Shown here piece by piece: positions 13,501 through 25,230 of a stretch of 64,000 bases of DNA; within the stretch, counting starts at the first letter, position 1, and each line of letters begins with the position of its first letter. The notes under the pieces were generated by a model. It saw nothing but the letters and a program-made list of their open reading frames with translations, did no database searches and was not told where the DNA came from. Source of the stretch: Chlorops oryzae (taxonomy: Eukaryota; Arthropoda; Insecta; Diptera; Chloropidae); contig CM035807.1 of the NCBI GenBank assembly GCA_020466095.1, forward strand, positions 7,140,240 to 7,204,239, given 5' to 3'. Made by a program: the position numbers and the translations under genes.

Positions 13501-14095
13501 CATTTGTTGATAGCGCGATCATCGGCTTCGGTCGAAGCAACATGTGTTTATAAGCATTTCACCGCCGTTTCAAGAGGTTTTTGTGGTGGCACCGGCACCC
13601 ACGTGTTGTACACCGAGAGAAAAAGGTAGTTATATTAACTGAAAAAGCAGGTTAAAATAACCGAGTTCACCGTTAATTGTTAGCTTATGTGTAGTAGCGG
13701 TCAATTCAACAGTACAAACACAGTCAATAAGGATATAACTACCTGATGGTTGATATAACTGTCTCGCGGTTAAATCAACTGTCACCAGCGACTGGGAAAA
13801 AAAATTTATTTTTTGCTTTGACTTTTTTTTATCTTCTTTTATTAATATTTTTTTTTTTTATTAAATTATTATGATGATGAACCTGTAAGCTAGGTTCGAA
13901 AACGGTCGTATCGGCTTTCCACACTTCTCGGCAATTTATGAAAAATAAATTTTTTCAATTGCCAAAAATTACATTTTTCACTATAAGCGAAAAATGAGAG
14001 ACCAAAAAGCCCAAATAATAATTCAAAATTATATTTTTTCTTTATTTATTTGTTTCTATTTAAATCTTTTTCTCTTTCATCTCTTTAAATTTTCT

Positions 14096-14166
14096 CGCCT
14101 CGGCCGAGCCTTGAACCGCTGACCTCCACTTCGCTGGGCGAACGTCTTAACCATTACGCTAAACGA
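14096..14166 (-). repeat. tRNA-like module 1 inside the TA-flanked element
   Basis: The minus strand has an A-box-like TAGCGTAATGGTTAAGACG and, about 30 nt later, a B-box-like GGTTCAAGGCTC. These are spaced as in a tRNA gene. Stem pairing is imperfect, so it is a tRNA-derived relic rather than a working tRNA. It may provide or have provided an internal Pol III promoter. Confidence 0.5.
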
Positions 14167-14442
14167 ACGAATTTAATTTGTTGGTCAAAATGCTCACTTG
14201 AGTTTATGGTTGCTCAAGTTTTGGGGAACGTGCTTAAGGAATTGTTTCACTCCCAAAATTTTTTGCTTGAAAATGAACCATGAAAAAAAAAATTAATAAA
14301 TTTAAAACTTTAAAATTTAGAGTCTTAAAACAACTAAATATTAATAAAAAAAGTAACATTAACACTGAATACAAACAAACACTACGTCAAAACAACACTC
14401 TGAACAAAAAAAAACTGTAATTAAAAAAAATTCAGAAAAATT

Positions 14443-14525
14443 CCCGCCGCCAGCAGGGATAGAACCCGAAGCTCACGACTGTCGAGTCACAGCTTAAACA
14501 ACTGAGCTATCGAAACCTCGGAGAC
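14443..14525 (-). repeat. tRNA-like module 2 inside the TA-flanked element
   Basis: The minus strand has ATAGCTCAGTTGTTTAAGC (good A-box match) followed by GGGTTCTATCCC (B-box-like with a T-arm-like GGG/CCC stem). The anticodon arm is weak. It is in the same orientation as module 1 and about 360 bp away, but not an obvious copy of it. It is likely a second tRNA-derived segment. Confidence 0.55.
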
Positions 14526-15802
14526 GGTTGATCAGAATGCGAACTTATACGTCTAAGTGAACGAAAGCGAATTTGAACATAAAAAGTAACTGTTTTTCAA
14601 CTGTTCATTTGACTGCCTTTTTCAGTGCATTTAACGCGGAATACAGTTTATTTGACCACTCTTACTTTAACTGTTCTAAGTAGTTGATTTAACTGTTGTT
14701 ATTTCTCTCGGTGTAGATTCTTGAGAAATTTATGAACTTACACCGTCAATTTAATGCCACCGTTTTGTTAAGTAGATAATTTTGATAAGCAAATAATTGA
14801 TAAGTGCCTGCTGTACTTCATTCTACGACATATTTCTAATCTCATAACGAAAATGAAATTTCCTTCTTTCTTTTCGTTTCTTTACCCCAGTAGCTACTGA
14901 AATTACAAAGTCATTTCTTTATTTGTTGAGCTACTTTTTTTCGTATCACAAAACTAAAAAGTTTATTTTCTATTTCAAGTGCCGCTGATTTTACAGTGTT
15001 TTATTGACACATGTACCCCGCTTAAAAGGATCGCAACATGTGGTATTATTAATGTTTTAATGTTCTAAAATCATTTTGATGTAAACATTTTATGCTTAAG
15101 AGAACATGTTTTCATGAATTTGTTAAGATACAAGTATCCGGGGAATACTGTTTAAATTTTTCTTTCTTTTATCAAATAATAAATATAAACGGGTAATCAC
15201 AGTCTTAAAAGGTAACAACGATTGTGCCTCACTCTGTCTCCATCTCTCTTTCTCTCTTGCGCTCTATCTATCTGTGTGTGCTGCTTGTTGCTAGATTTTA
15301 ATTACCAACATTTCTGATAGTGATACTCATGCACATAACGATAGCGCCAAATTATAATTTGAGTGTTTTAACATGAAATTATTGTGTACGACACTGAAGT
15401 GGATGAACTGAAGAAATTGCTTCGAGAAAACGATGATAAAACAACGTTCATTGGACCCACTCTCGCTCTATCGCTCTTCCGGTCGTACTCTATAAAATAA
15501 TTGCAAGAAATTCGTTACAAAAACATAATAAATCGATAATAATTGCCACGTTTCAAATGTTTAAAATGTAATTAACTTGTCTATTGCAGAAATTATTAAC
15601 AGTCAGTGCTGTTTATTAAAAAAAAAAAAAAAAACACCACTGAGAAAATGAAAAACCAATTATATGCACCTTTCGACATTGCCACTTACATACATACATG
15701 GCAGCCATATTGAGTTTCCAAGAAGCAAATATGTATAGAGAGTAAAAAAAAAAAACTTACATACCCTTTCTTATTGCTAAATGTGCTCTAAAATGTATGA
15801 AC

Positions 15803-15960
15803 CAGTGGCTCCCAACCTTTTGTGCAACATCGTCCTTTTCTGAAGGACCCATTGAGGACGATCTGTGACCCGTTGGAAAGCGCTGTTATGAACGATTTTG
15901 AAAAACAATTAAATTCTATGTGCGCAATTTACTCATAAGGTGGCAACCCCATATAAAATA
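15803..15960. mobile_element. Possible hAT terminal remnant
   Basis: The sequence starts CAGTGGCTCCCAACCTTTTG, which resembles the CAGTGGTTCCCAACCT ends of many hAT elements. It is followed by GACCCATTGAGGACGATCTG-type DNA of atypical composition. No matching inverted end or 8-bp target duplication was found nearby, so it would be a truncated copy. Confidence 0.4.
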
Positions 15961-17435
15961 AAAATATAGTAGAAACGCAAGGCAATCACACAACACTCAA
16001 TTTAAGGGAGTACCTAAAACACTCGATGAAAAATTGAATGTGTCTGACTGTCAAGGGGGCTGCACACAAAAGTGCGCATGAAGCTACCCCTTTTTTTTTT
16101 TTTTTTGTTCTAGGGTTGTAAGCACTCAACTTTTGGGGCTGACTCGCTTGTTCGCCAGGCAATTGGCATCAATGTAAGCGAATTCCGTTAATTAAGCACA
16201 TTCTTGGTTAAATAAAGAAAATATTTTTCCAAAGCTTTTATTGTTTTTACGCCCCACCCCCTCATTCACTCAATCGCTCACACACAAAGCCAATACTCAG
16301 GTTACAACCTCAAAAAGCAGCTGGGATAGCTGACTGTGTCTGCGCTAGCCGCATTCACACACACTAAAAGGGAAAAACAACAATGAATTTCAAAAGAAAA
16401 TATTCGTTTCGAAAGCCAAATCCATCAAAACAAACAAATCAAACGCAGTGAAAAAGGATTTAATTATTTGCTTTAAGGATATTCCTCTTCAATCGAAATA
16501 AACACGATGAGGGGCAACCAAAACCGCAGACACGTACTCAAGACCTTTGTTTAGATACATGTGTCCTAAGTATTTGTAGATGATGTTGCCCTGTGCTTTA
16601 TTGTTGTTCAGATTCTCGTCTATTGTTGAGGCAGAGTTTATTTTGTTTTGTTTTCGAGCTTTGATTTGTTTGTTCGCAATATGTTTTCTGTCAATTCAGA
16701 CGCGATGAGAAGATTGTGAGAAAGATTGAAGGAAAAATAGAAAAATATAAAGAGAAAAGGTAGCTTAAATCGATAGTTTCCCTTCTCTTTTTTTTTTTTT
16801 TGCTCATTATTAATTTCCAATATTATGAAAACCAAGGACTTTGGTGTTTAAAAACGCGTGCTAGCATTCAATCATTCTGTTAATGAGTTCAGTTCACAAA
16901 CAAACACAAGCACAAGCACAGCAGACATGCCCTTTTGGAGAAATATATTCTTAGACCAAGAAAGAAAACATTCAACATTAGCTGGGGACACCCCATCGAG
17001 CTCGCTTATTAGTAAAACACGGCGAACAACAACTTTGGACATTTGCTATTAATACGAAAATTTGTTGGTGAAGAAAATTTAACTATACCACCAAGTATAC
17101 AGACGCAGCAGACCCTACACAATTCACGGCGGACAGTGATTCCATTATTTTTCAAGAGTCATTCAATTGAAGTAACTGGATTACACATGAAAAACGCTCT
17201 GTGTGGTGTGCGAGGAGAGACCAAGCGGGGAGGCGAATTACTTCTACGCCTTTCATATTCAAATGCGTTGCTTATCGAAATATCGCATCTCTTAACGCTT
17301 AAGTCGCTAAAGTTGAAGAAAAAATGCCGCAGCACTTAATGAGAGTTCCAAAAATAAAAGAGCTTTATAAGAAAAGAAGCCGCCATATCTTTCGAAAGTG
17401 CTTAAGAGATGATTAAGCAAAAAATATGGTTAAGA

Positions 17436-17436
<1 letters not shown>

Positions 17437-17466
<30 letters not shown>
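17437..17466. repeat. Poly-A tract, 30 nt
   Basis: One of the longest uninterrupted homopolymers in the window. No retroposed body with target duplications was recognised upstream. Confidence 0.85.
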
Positions 17467-17471
<5 letters not shown>

Positions 17472-18274
17472 TTAAAAAAGGAACAAAAATGTAATACAAA
17501 AAATGTGGGGTCCCCTTTGAGTTGCTCCACAAAAGACGAAATTGAGTGTCTGCAACGCGTGCATTGCTCACACCTTTCTTTTGAATTCTTACAGTTCTTT
17601 TATGCAGACAATTTCAACAACAAAAAAGAGAGAGAGTGCGAGAGTGGAGAGAGAGAGAAAAAAAAATCATGAAAAATTTAAGTGATTATTAATATTTAAT
17701 GCCTTTGTGTTTCGACTTTTGACAAAGAACTTAAATGGTACCGCAGCGACCTCAGGCCCATTGTGAGCGAATATCAAGAGCGCCTGGCAACATTACGCTG
17801 CAATTCTCATATGAAGCTTTTCTTTTTTTTACCGATTTTCCTATACAATTTCTACTTTTTTCTTGGTTTTTTTTTTTTTTTTGGAAATCATTGTTAGTAA
17901 AACAAAATATGAAATGAAAGAAGTGGAAGTGAGAAGATGGAAAATCATTTTCGTTGTAATTCGGTGGCGTTCTTTGACGTCTGCTTGTCTAACGCACAAG
18001 CGTAGGAAACAACAAGAAGTCAAAGTCATCTTAGCTGGAAAAGTAGACAAAAATTGAAATGCTAAATCATCGCAGGAGAGTATTTTACCCTTGTAATATT
18101 TTTGAAGAATTTTTGAATTTTTTTTTTCTTTGCGTTGGGGCGGATTTTTAGACACATAAAGTGAAATTTACTTTTGAAATTTACTTTTTGCAATAAAAAA
18201 AGGCTTTAAAATAATTTATGTGCGGTCATTTTGGATCAAAATGGAACCGAAAAAGTAAACGGAACCAGTTTTTT

Positions 18275-18577
18275 CGAATTTTCGAATATCTTTAAATCAG
18301 ATTTACATTTTCAAGCCTCATCAACAATGTTTTAGGAACACAGCCCATCAGCAACATGCTGATAGCTGCTTTCACTGATCATGCTGAACTACAACTTATG
18401 TTGCTGAAGAGCTTTCCTTCTAAAGATTATTAAAAATAGAAGATTTCTCAAGAATTTTCGAAGATTTTTAAATTCGAGGCGCACACATTTAGGTCTAATA
18501 AATATTGCTTCAGAAACACAGCCCATTCGCATCATGTTGGTAGTTGTCTTCACTGTTTCACTGTTGCTGCATAAGAT
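18275..18577. repeat. Diverged tandem duplication, period about 177 bp
   Basis: Two neighbouring blocks begin CGAATTTTCGAATATCTTTA and AGAATTTTCGAAGATTTTTA. Each later contains AACACAGCCCAT (18337 and 18515) followed by a CATGCTG or CATGTTGG word and a TCACTG stretch. Similarity is clear but partial, so the duplication is old. Confidence 0.6.
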
Positions 18578-21500
18578 TTTTTTCTTCAAAATATTGAAAT
18601 TATCAAAAAGGAAACTGTCTTTTGAAACTTTTGAAGGTTCTTTTTACGCATCTACATAGCGTTACAACGTTTGCTTGTCAACATGAAACAATCAAAATAA
18701 CACCAAGAGTAAAATAAGTCTGGGCAGACGTCTGCTTAATTTCTTTTTTTGTTCTGGCCAAATTGATTATTTTTTTTTTTTTTTTTTTTAACCATATGAA
18801 ACAATATAAATCCTTGGATTTGCCGTCTAAAGGTTAAAAGTAACTCCATAGCAGCATGAAATTCCGTCAAGTCATGTTGTTCAGTAAAAATTTTTGCCAC
18901 TACACGACGGTAAGTAAGCCAAAATAAGTAACTGTGAAACATGGCAGACTCAAAGACGACACGCTACACATAACAAATAAACATGCTGCAGCATGATGAT
19001 TCGGCAACAAAATTCTTCAAAAAAAAAAAGCCAGAAAGAAAACAGTCTATTTTGTATAATAGAGTGTAAAGTAAGTTCGCAGCCAGAGAGTCGTGGTGGA
19101 AGAGTCGAAGAGGAAGCTTAAAAGATTACAGAGCATTAAACCGAAAAGACAATGGCTCAAACAGTAAAATCGATACGTTTTTGATGCCATTAAAAGACAA
19201 TTATTTCTTTCTTAGTCAATGTTTTTGTTCAAAAATACTTCACACGAGAGCAATAAAAGTTTTTTTTTATAACTTTTAATGCTTTCAGCTTTTATTGTTT
19301 CATGTTTTATTGCCTTGTCTTCTTGTCAAAAAAATTATGCTTTAAAAAATAGTCAGAAATGTTAAGACAAATTTGTTCTCTGCTATCAAACGCACGCATC
19401 TCATCACCTTTTTTTTTGGGAACATTTTTCTTTCAGTCTTTTACGTTGACAACTTTTTTCACCCAAAGCCTCAAAAGCTGATGAGCTCAGTTCAAAATTT
19501 ATCAAAAGTCGCAATCTGAAACAAATTTTTTTTTTTCTTCTACGCAAGACTGCGTGTCTAAGGGAAATATTTTTCTTAATAAAGTTATATGAGACTGAAA
19601 ATAAAAAGACGACAAGAAACCAGCACTCCCACACCTTATTTCACACATTAGACAAATCGTTTTACAAGCCTTTATTTCATTCTTTTCGATTGCTCTCATC
19701 ATAATTCAAAAAGTGTTTCCTTCTTTCTTCCATCCAGTTTTTTTTTTTTTTTTTTTATAACGTTTTATGCTTTTATTAATTCCATTCAAGTTCAAGCAAC
19801 TACGAAAAATCACGCTTTTTCCATTATTTCATTAGAGTCATTGAGTCAAAACAATTACAGCAACTTTCTGTTGGCAACCTTTTGCACATTGCCTCTGCAA
19901 CACATCCCCAATCGAAAAACTCCATAGAGACTCATAAAAATTAGAAAATTTGATTATTAAAACAGGAGCACAGGCAGCCACCTTTGCATTTCGCTCCATT
20001 TGCATAATTCGAAAAATTTTCTGTTAACGAAAATTTAATTATTCAAAACGTAAAGTAACCCTTGGTTTTTTTTTTTTTTTTGGTTTTTGTTCTCGTGAAA
20101 TTGAAATGAGTTTATTACATTTTGACTGTCATTTTTGGTATCTGCACTGCGATTTTTGAAACATTAAGTTGCGATAAAAAGGGGTGAATCGCCCTTACGA
20201 TTTTCTACAGTCCACTAAAATATTATAAAATGTTGTCTGCCTGTTTGCGATTGTATGTGTGCTGCTCGTGGTGAAGATGCCCTAAATTAGATAATGTCTA
20301 AATTGGATTTAAAACACGCATTTTGCGGGTTTCCATACTTTTTTGGCTTCTTCGGTTTGTTTTTTGAGTGGGTTATTTCTCAGCTCTCTTGCCATTGCAT
20401 TCTTTTCGTTATGCAAATTACGGCGAATGGAATAAAAGGGTGAAATACGAGTAAGTGGTATATTCACTAAGCACTGATTTTTTATTTCCCTCCCTCTACT
20501 TTTCGTATTTCTTCCTTCTTTTTTCATCCATTTTAAGGTAATTTCAAATGTTGAGCTTTTAAGAATTTATGAATTATTTAGATTTGCATATGGAACTCGA
20601 GGGGGGGTTTGAATGTTGAATTTTGATGATAATATGAAAATGATTGACAAAGCAGTGAAGATGAAATAGAATTAAGGTTAAGAACAATCGTGAAAGTATA
20701 AGAAGGGTTCAAGAATAGTCATGGAAAAATTGATTTGAAAATATGCAAATATTTTCCTCATCATATCTATTTTCTTGGAAATTCCATTGAGAAAAAATTT
20801 CCGCATCAAAATCGGTATTAAAAAGTAGTTCTCAATATTCTTTGTCCACAACATTGTAAGAAGTCTTTAAGCTTAGTTTAAGCGCGCTAGTACTGTTGAG
20901 AAACACTGATGATAAACATTGGCAAATCAAGCAGCATGTTGCTACTATTCTTTCTTAAGCATTTGGAGTCCGAAACATCGGAAATGTGCAAAACTTTAAT
21001 GTTCGAACCGTTCGGCACTGTTTTTTTCGTTAATTTTGAACAGTTACGGATGAAATGACAGTGCGACTTGGCCCATATATATGGGAACTCGAAAAAGAAC
21101 CATAAAAAGAAAAAGAATTTCATTTCAGCTAAGGAATAAATTTTCTCATTCTCAAAAATTAGCTAAAAATTGAATTTTGCATGCTTGCGAAAACAGCGGG
21201 TCGTCGATTGCTCAAATTTTCTGCTTTTGTTTCCAGTCCTTTATCCATATAGATGTATAAGTTTGTATGTACACAACTCAGTGGTCCTTTTCCATAAAAA
21301 CATATGAACATTGTATGTATATTGTGCTATACGTATACTCGCTAATATCGAAAAAGCAAAGCTGTTAGCTAGTTATGAAAGGCAAGCAGAAAGCAAAAGA
21401 GAAACAACGAAGTGTGCAATTGCATACACCGCAGGGATTTGGCATTATGCAGTAGTAGGTAGCAGAGTGCCACTCCCTCCTAGGAATCTATTGTGGGAGA

Positions 21501-23459
21501 ATAATAACGAAAAGGTACGCATGTAATGAGCACAACAAAAGGAACAAAAGGAAAAAGTTAATTGTTTTGTTTCGCTTGGTTGGCATAATTTTGCAATTTT
21601 TTTTTTCCATTCTTGTGAAATTATATATATTTTTTCCACTTTCCAGAGAAAGTTTCTTTCACTTTCCTCACTCTCTGCCGCACTCTCTGCCACTCTCCCG
21701 GGCTCTCTGGGGGGTGAACGAACGATTGTAATGTAAAACTGTCCTGTTTTGAAGAATTTTCCCTTAAAACTAATCCGATTTGTTTAAGCGAAGCGTGCAA
21801 GAGTTTTTTCTTTTTAAAGTTACTTTTTGATTGATTGTTTTCCATTTTGCTCCTTTTTCTTTATGGTTAGCATTTTTTTTTTTTTTCTTCAAGTTTTTAC
21901 TTTATTAGAATTTTATGCAAATTTTTGGGTGTGCAACTCTAAAACAGCGGGATGCAAAGGAGTGCAGAATTATTAATACTATTGTCTGCACAAAATGCTA
22001 ATGAACCATTCGACTAATTCAATTAGTCGTAGAATATTTCACAAAAAGAACAAAATAAAAAAAAAACTAATAACGAAAAAATAAACCGTAATAAGACATA
22101 ATTACAACGGACAACTTGAAGGCAACATGTTTAGGCAACATTTTCGGTATGCCAATTTGTCAAAGAGCAACTTTTCGTGCGAAATTCATCAGCAACGGAA
22201 ACGGATGTTGTTAGTTAGTTAACATTTTCAATTTTAATGTTTTTTTCTTTCTCATGTTCTTTAATAATGTTGTTAAAATGTTGCTGTGTTTTGTCGAACA
22301 AATTGGCCTCTTCCAAACTCAGCTCGCAAATGAACTTATCGAGCTTAAAACGTTTGTGCATGATTGATTTTTAATTGCAAATTGCTACCTTTTAAAGAGA
22401 ATTTTTCTCTTTTTGCACGCAATCAATGCCTTTTAATAATGTTGAAAAATCGATCTTTACTTAACGTACTAACGAAACTGGTCAAAAAAAAAAAATATAT
22501 ATAAAAAAAAAAGGAAAAACACGATAGTACAGCTACAGTAGCTATATTTAATGTTTTAATTATGTTGCTGAACGTACATGTGGCATAGACTCATATGCCC
22601 GTTTGTGTATATATACATGTCAAATGTTTTGTTGCTCGTGGTTATGACAGCTCGAGTCATAATTTCTTGTTTTTTTTTTTTTTTTTTTGCTTTTCTTTTA
22701 ATGTCATTTATGGTCAAGAATTACTGAAAGTATTGATGGAATGCATTGATCGTTGGCTTCGTGGAATGTCAAAGAAATGACACTTTGGTGTTTCACAGTA
22801 GCGTGTTTATAGCATTTTGTTTTTTATGACATTTTTATTTGTCTCTTGCCGTTGATTTTATTAAGCAAAAATGTTGCTCTAAATTGCCATTTAGAAAGTC
22901 ATTTTATTATCTTTGGGTTGTTGGTTGAACGAAAGCAGAAGAAGAAGAAGAACTAAAGAGCTGAAATTCATTTCCAGGAAGAAAAGAAAAAAGGCTAAGT
23001 TTATGGCAAGTCAGACTGACAGACAGACAGACAGACCGAGGCACGACATATCCGTTTCGCAGAAGATGCTTTGCATCGATTAAGAAACCCAATTCAATTT
23101 TATATTTATTAATATACATATATACATAAGTTTCTTATATGTATGTATGTGTATGTGTGACCATATTTTTGTTGGAATCAGCTTTCGAAAATGGCATGAG
23201 AGAAGCGATTCGACTCCTTCCCGCCTGCTATATTACTTTTTAAATCAGACATTACAGTCATCCTTTGCCATTTTTGGTATCGACGGTGGTCAATCGTACG
23301 CAACCCAACAGACAGAAAATCGTGTAAATGATATTTATACGCAAGTCTAAAAATAAAATTTAAAAAAATAAAAAAGAAACATCGGACAGGGTGTTGCGGA
23401 CAAATGGAAGGGCTTTTAAATTATGATACTCTTAAGCGACATTATTTGAAGGATTAAAT

Positions 23460-23494
23460 AAGAGAGAGAGAGAGAGACGAGAGAGAGAGAGAGC
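23460..23494. repeat. GA microsatellite
   Basis: GA run broken once by CGA. It contains many GAGAG words. Confidence 0.85.
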
Positions 23495-24741
23495 GAAGGC
23501 AGTAAGAAAAATTTGCGAATAAAAAAAAATTAAATAATTATTTTGCCTTAATGCACGGCACACCCATTATACATACATATGTATACGTGCATCAGCATGA
23601 TCGGACAGAAACCCCACTGTTTCGTTTAAACGGACTGCGTACAAATAAGCGATCGTAAGACAAGCAATCGCAGCAACCAAGCAGCCACAACACTAACAAC
23701 AGCAACAACAATAACAGCCACCATACCAAGTACAAGTGCAAATGATTTTTAAGAATTTCATATTCAACAATAATGCAAGAATCAATATAGAAATCAAACA
23801 AAAGTGCAAAACAAAAACAACAACAACAACTCAAACGAAACGAAAATAAAATGAAAACAAAAATTGAAGAGAACGAACGAAGAATGAACGAAATTAAAAT
23901 GGAAACGTAAAAAGTGATTTTTTCTTTTATTTTTGTTTCGAAGCAACATGTATAAGCCCTCCTCAACGTCAAGAGTTTAAGCCACAAGCAAGGCAATCAC
24001 AGTGGTCGCCAATCATACACACCTCTCCCTCCCTTTCTCTCTATCTTTTGTAAGTATTGCAGATGCGGGATGCTGGCTGCTGGCTGCCGAACGAACGGAT
24101 CTTGCAAATAGCAATATCAGAATCAATCTGAGCAACAAAATTGCAAAAAAAAAAAAAAATATTAAATTAAAGAAAAACGAAAAAAAAAATGAAATGTTGA
24201 GGGAACAAATTAATTGTTCTTGAGTGGGGGGGAAAAAGAAGGAAACATTGATGATTCTTGGCTTGTTTGTTAGCGACGGTGGCAATAGCAATCAAAATTG
24301 CACGCTCATTACTACATTTCCAGATTCAGTTTGAGTGCTAAGTGTGGTCCATACCTACTTTTTTTTTTATTATTAGTTTGGGAGCATTCAATTAAGTCAG
24401 TCAATCCGGAGCTAAAATCAGCAAAGCAACTTCAAAAAAACCTTCGTTCAAAAAATCCATTGAAACATTGAACCAAACGAAAAACAAAAATAAGTCGAAA
24501 TGAAAAGGTTAACTGATCAAATGAACAAACGAACAAAAAATATTCGAAAATTTAAATTTAAAAAGGCAACCCCCGCTGTGCTGAAATACGTATTCAATAA
24601 GCAAACCGAGATGATTGCGTTTTCTGAAGTTTAGCAACATTTTAAATGAATTTATTTCCTTCTTTTGAGAATCGTATTGCAGTCAAACGTCTTTTGAAAT
24701 CAATTCAATTATAAATACTTATATCTAGAGTCGAGTCTGGA

Positions 24742-25230
24742 CAGTATGAACCCTCGATATGGTGAACACCTCGGTAGTGTGAACACGTGGAATGAAGCTT
24801 ATACAGTCTGTTCGAAATGTGTTGGGAGAATATACATAGGAAACAAATGCCCCTACTGGTTTTTATTTTATGAAAAAATTGACTTTTTAAAAAAAAAATT
24901 CTTTTTTGTAAGACAGCGATGTAAGTTTTTGTAAATATTCGAACTACATGAAGCAAATTAAACATTAAAAACTTCAGTCTCGATAGTGTGAACAGCCTCG
25001 GTAGCGTGAACGGCTCTATAGTATGAACAGATCTTACAAAAAAAGATATTTGAGCCAAATAAGAAAAATTAAATATTAAAAAATTGTGTCTCGATAGTGT
25101 GAACAACCTCGATAGTATGAACAGATCTTAACAAAAATACATATTTGAGACAAACAAAGAAAATTAAACATTAAAAAATTGTGTCTCGATAGTGTGAACA
25201 GCCTCGATAGTATGAACAGACCTTACAAAA
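24742..25230. repeat. TCGATAGTGTGAACA repeat array, pogo/Tigger-like end
   Basis: The left end reads CAGTATGAACCCTCGATATG and is followed by GTGAACACCTCGGTAGTGTG. This is the style of pogo/Tigger terminal and subterminal repeats. After a spacer, CTCGATAGTGTGAACA recurs at 24978, 25089 and 25184, each followed by a second CTCGATAGTATGAACAGA-like word and an AT-rich spacer. This gives units of about 111 and 95 bp. I saw no inverted copy of the left end, so it may be a half element that expanded in tandem. Family assignment is tentative. Confidence 0.6.

Larger units (their letters stand above)
13611..14713. mobile_element. TA-flanked non-autonomous element with TIR CACCGAGAGAAA
   Basis: The left end CACCGAGAGAAA and its exact inverse TTTCTCTCGGTG lie 1.1 kb apart, each next to a TA dinucleotide (13609-13610 and 14714-14715). 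A TA target duplication fits Tc1/mariner-like insertion but could also suit other families. Both ends contain several subterminal words of the type AACTGTT, GGTTAAAT and CAACTGT in inverted arrangement. The interior has no transposase frame but carries two tRNA-like modules on the minus strand (listed separately). Superfamily assignment is open. Confidence 0.75.

Noticed and set aside
23592..23996. Minus-strand hydrophobic open frame of 134 codons
   Set aside because: The leucine runs come from CAACAA-type simple repeats; no signal of a real membrane protein family.
24705..25106. Minus-strand open frame with FTLSR repeats
   Set aside because: It is the translation of the TCGATAGTGTGAACA repeat array.
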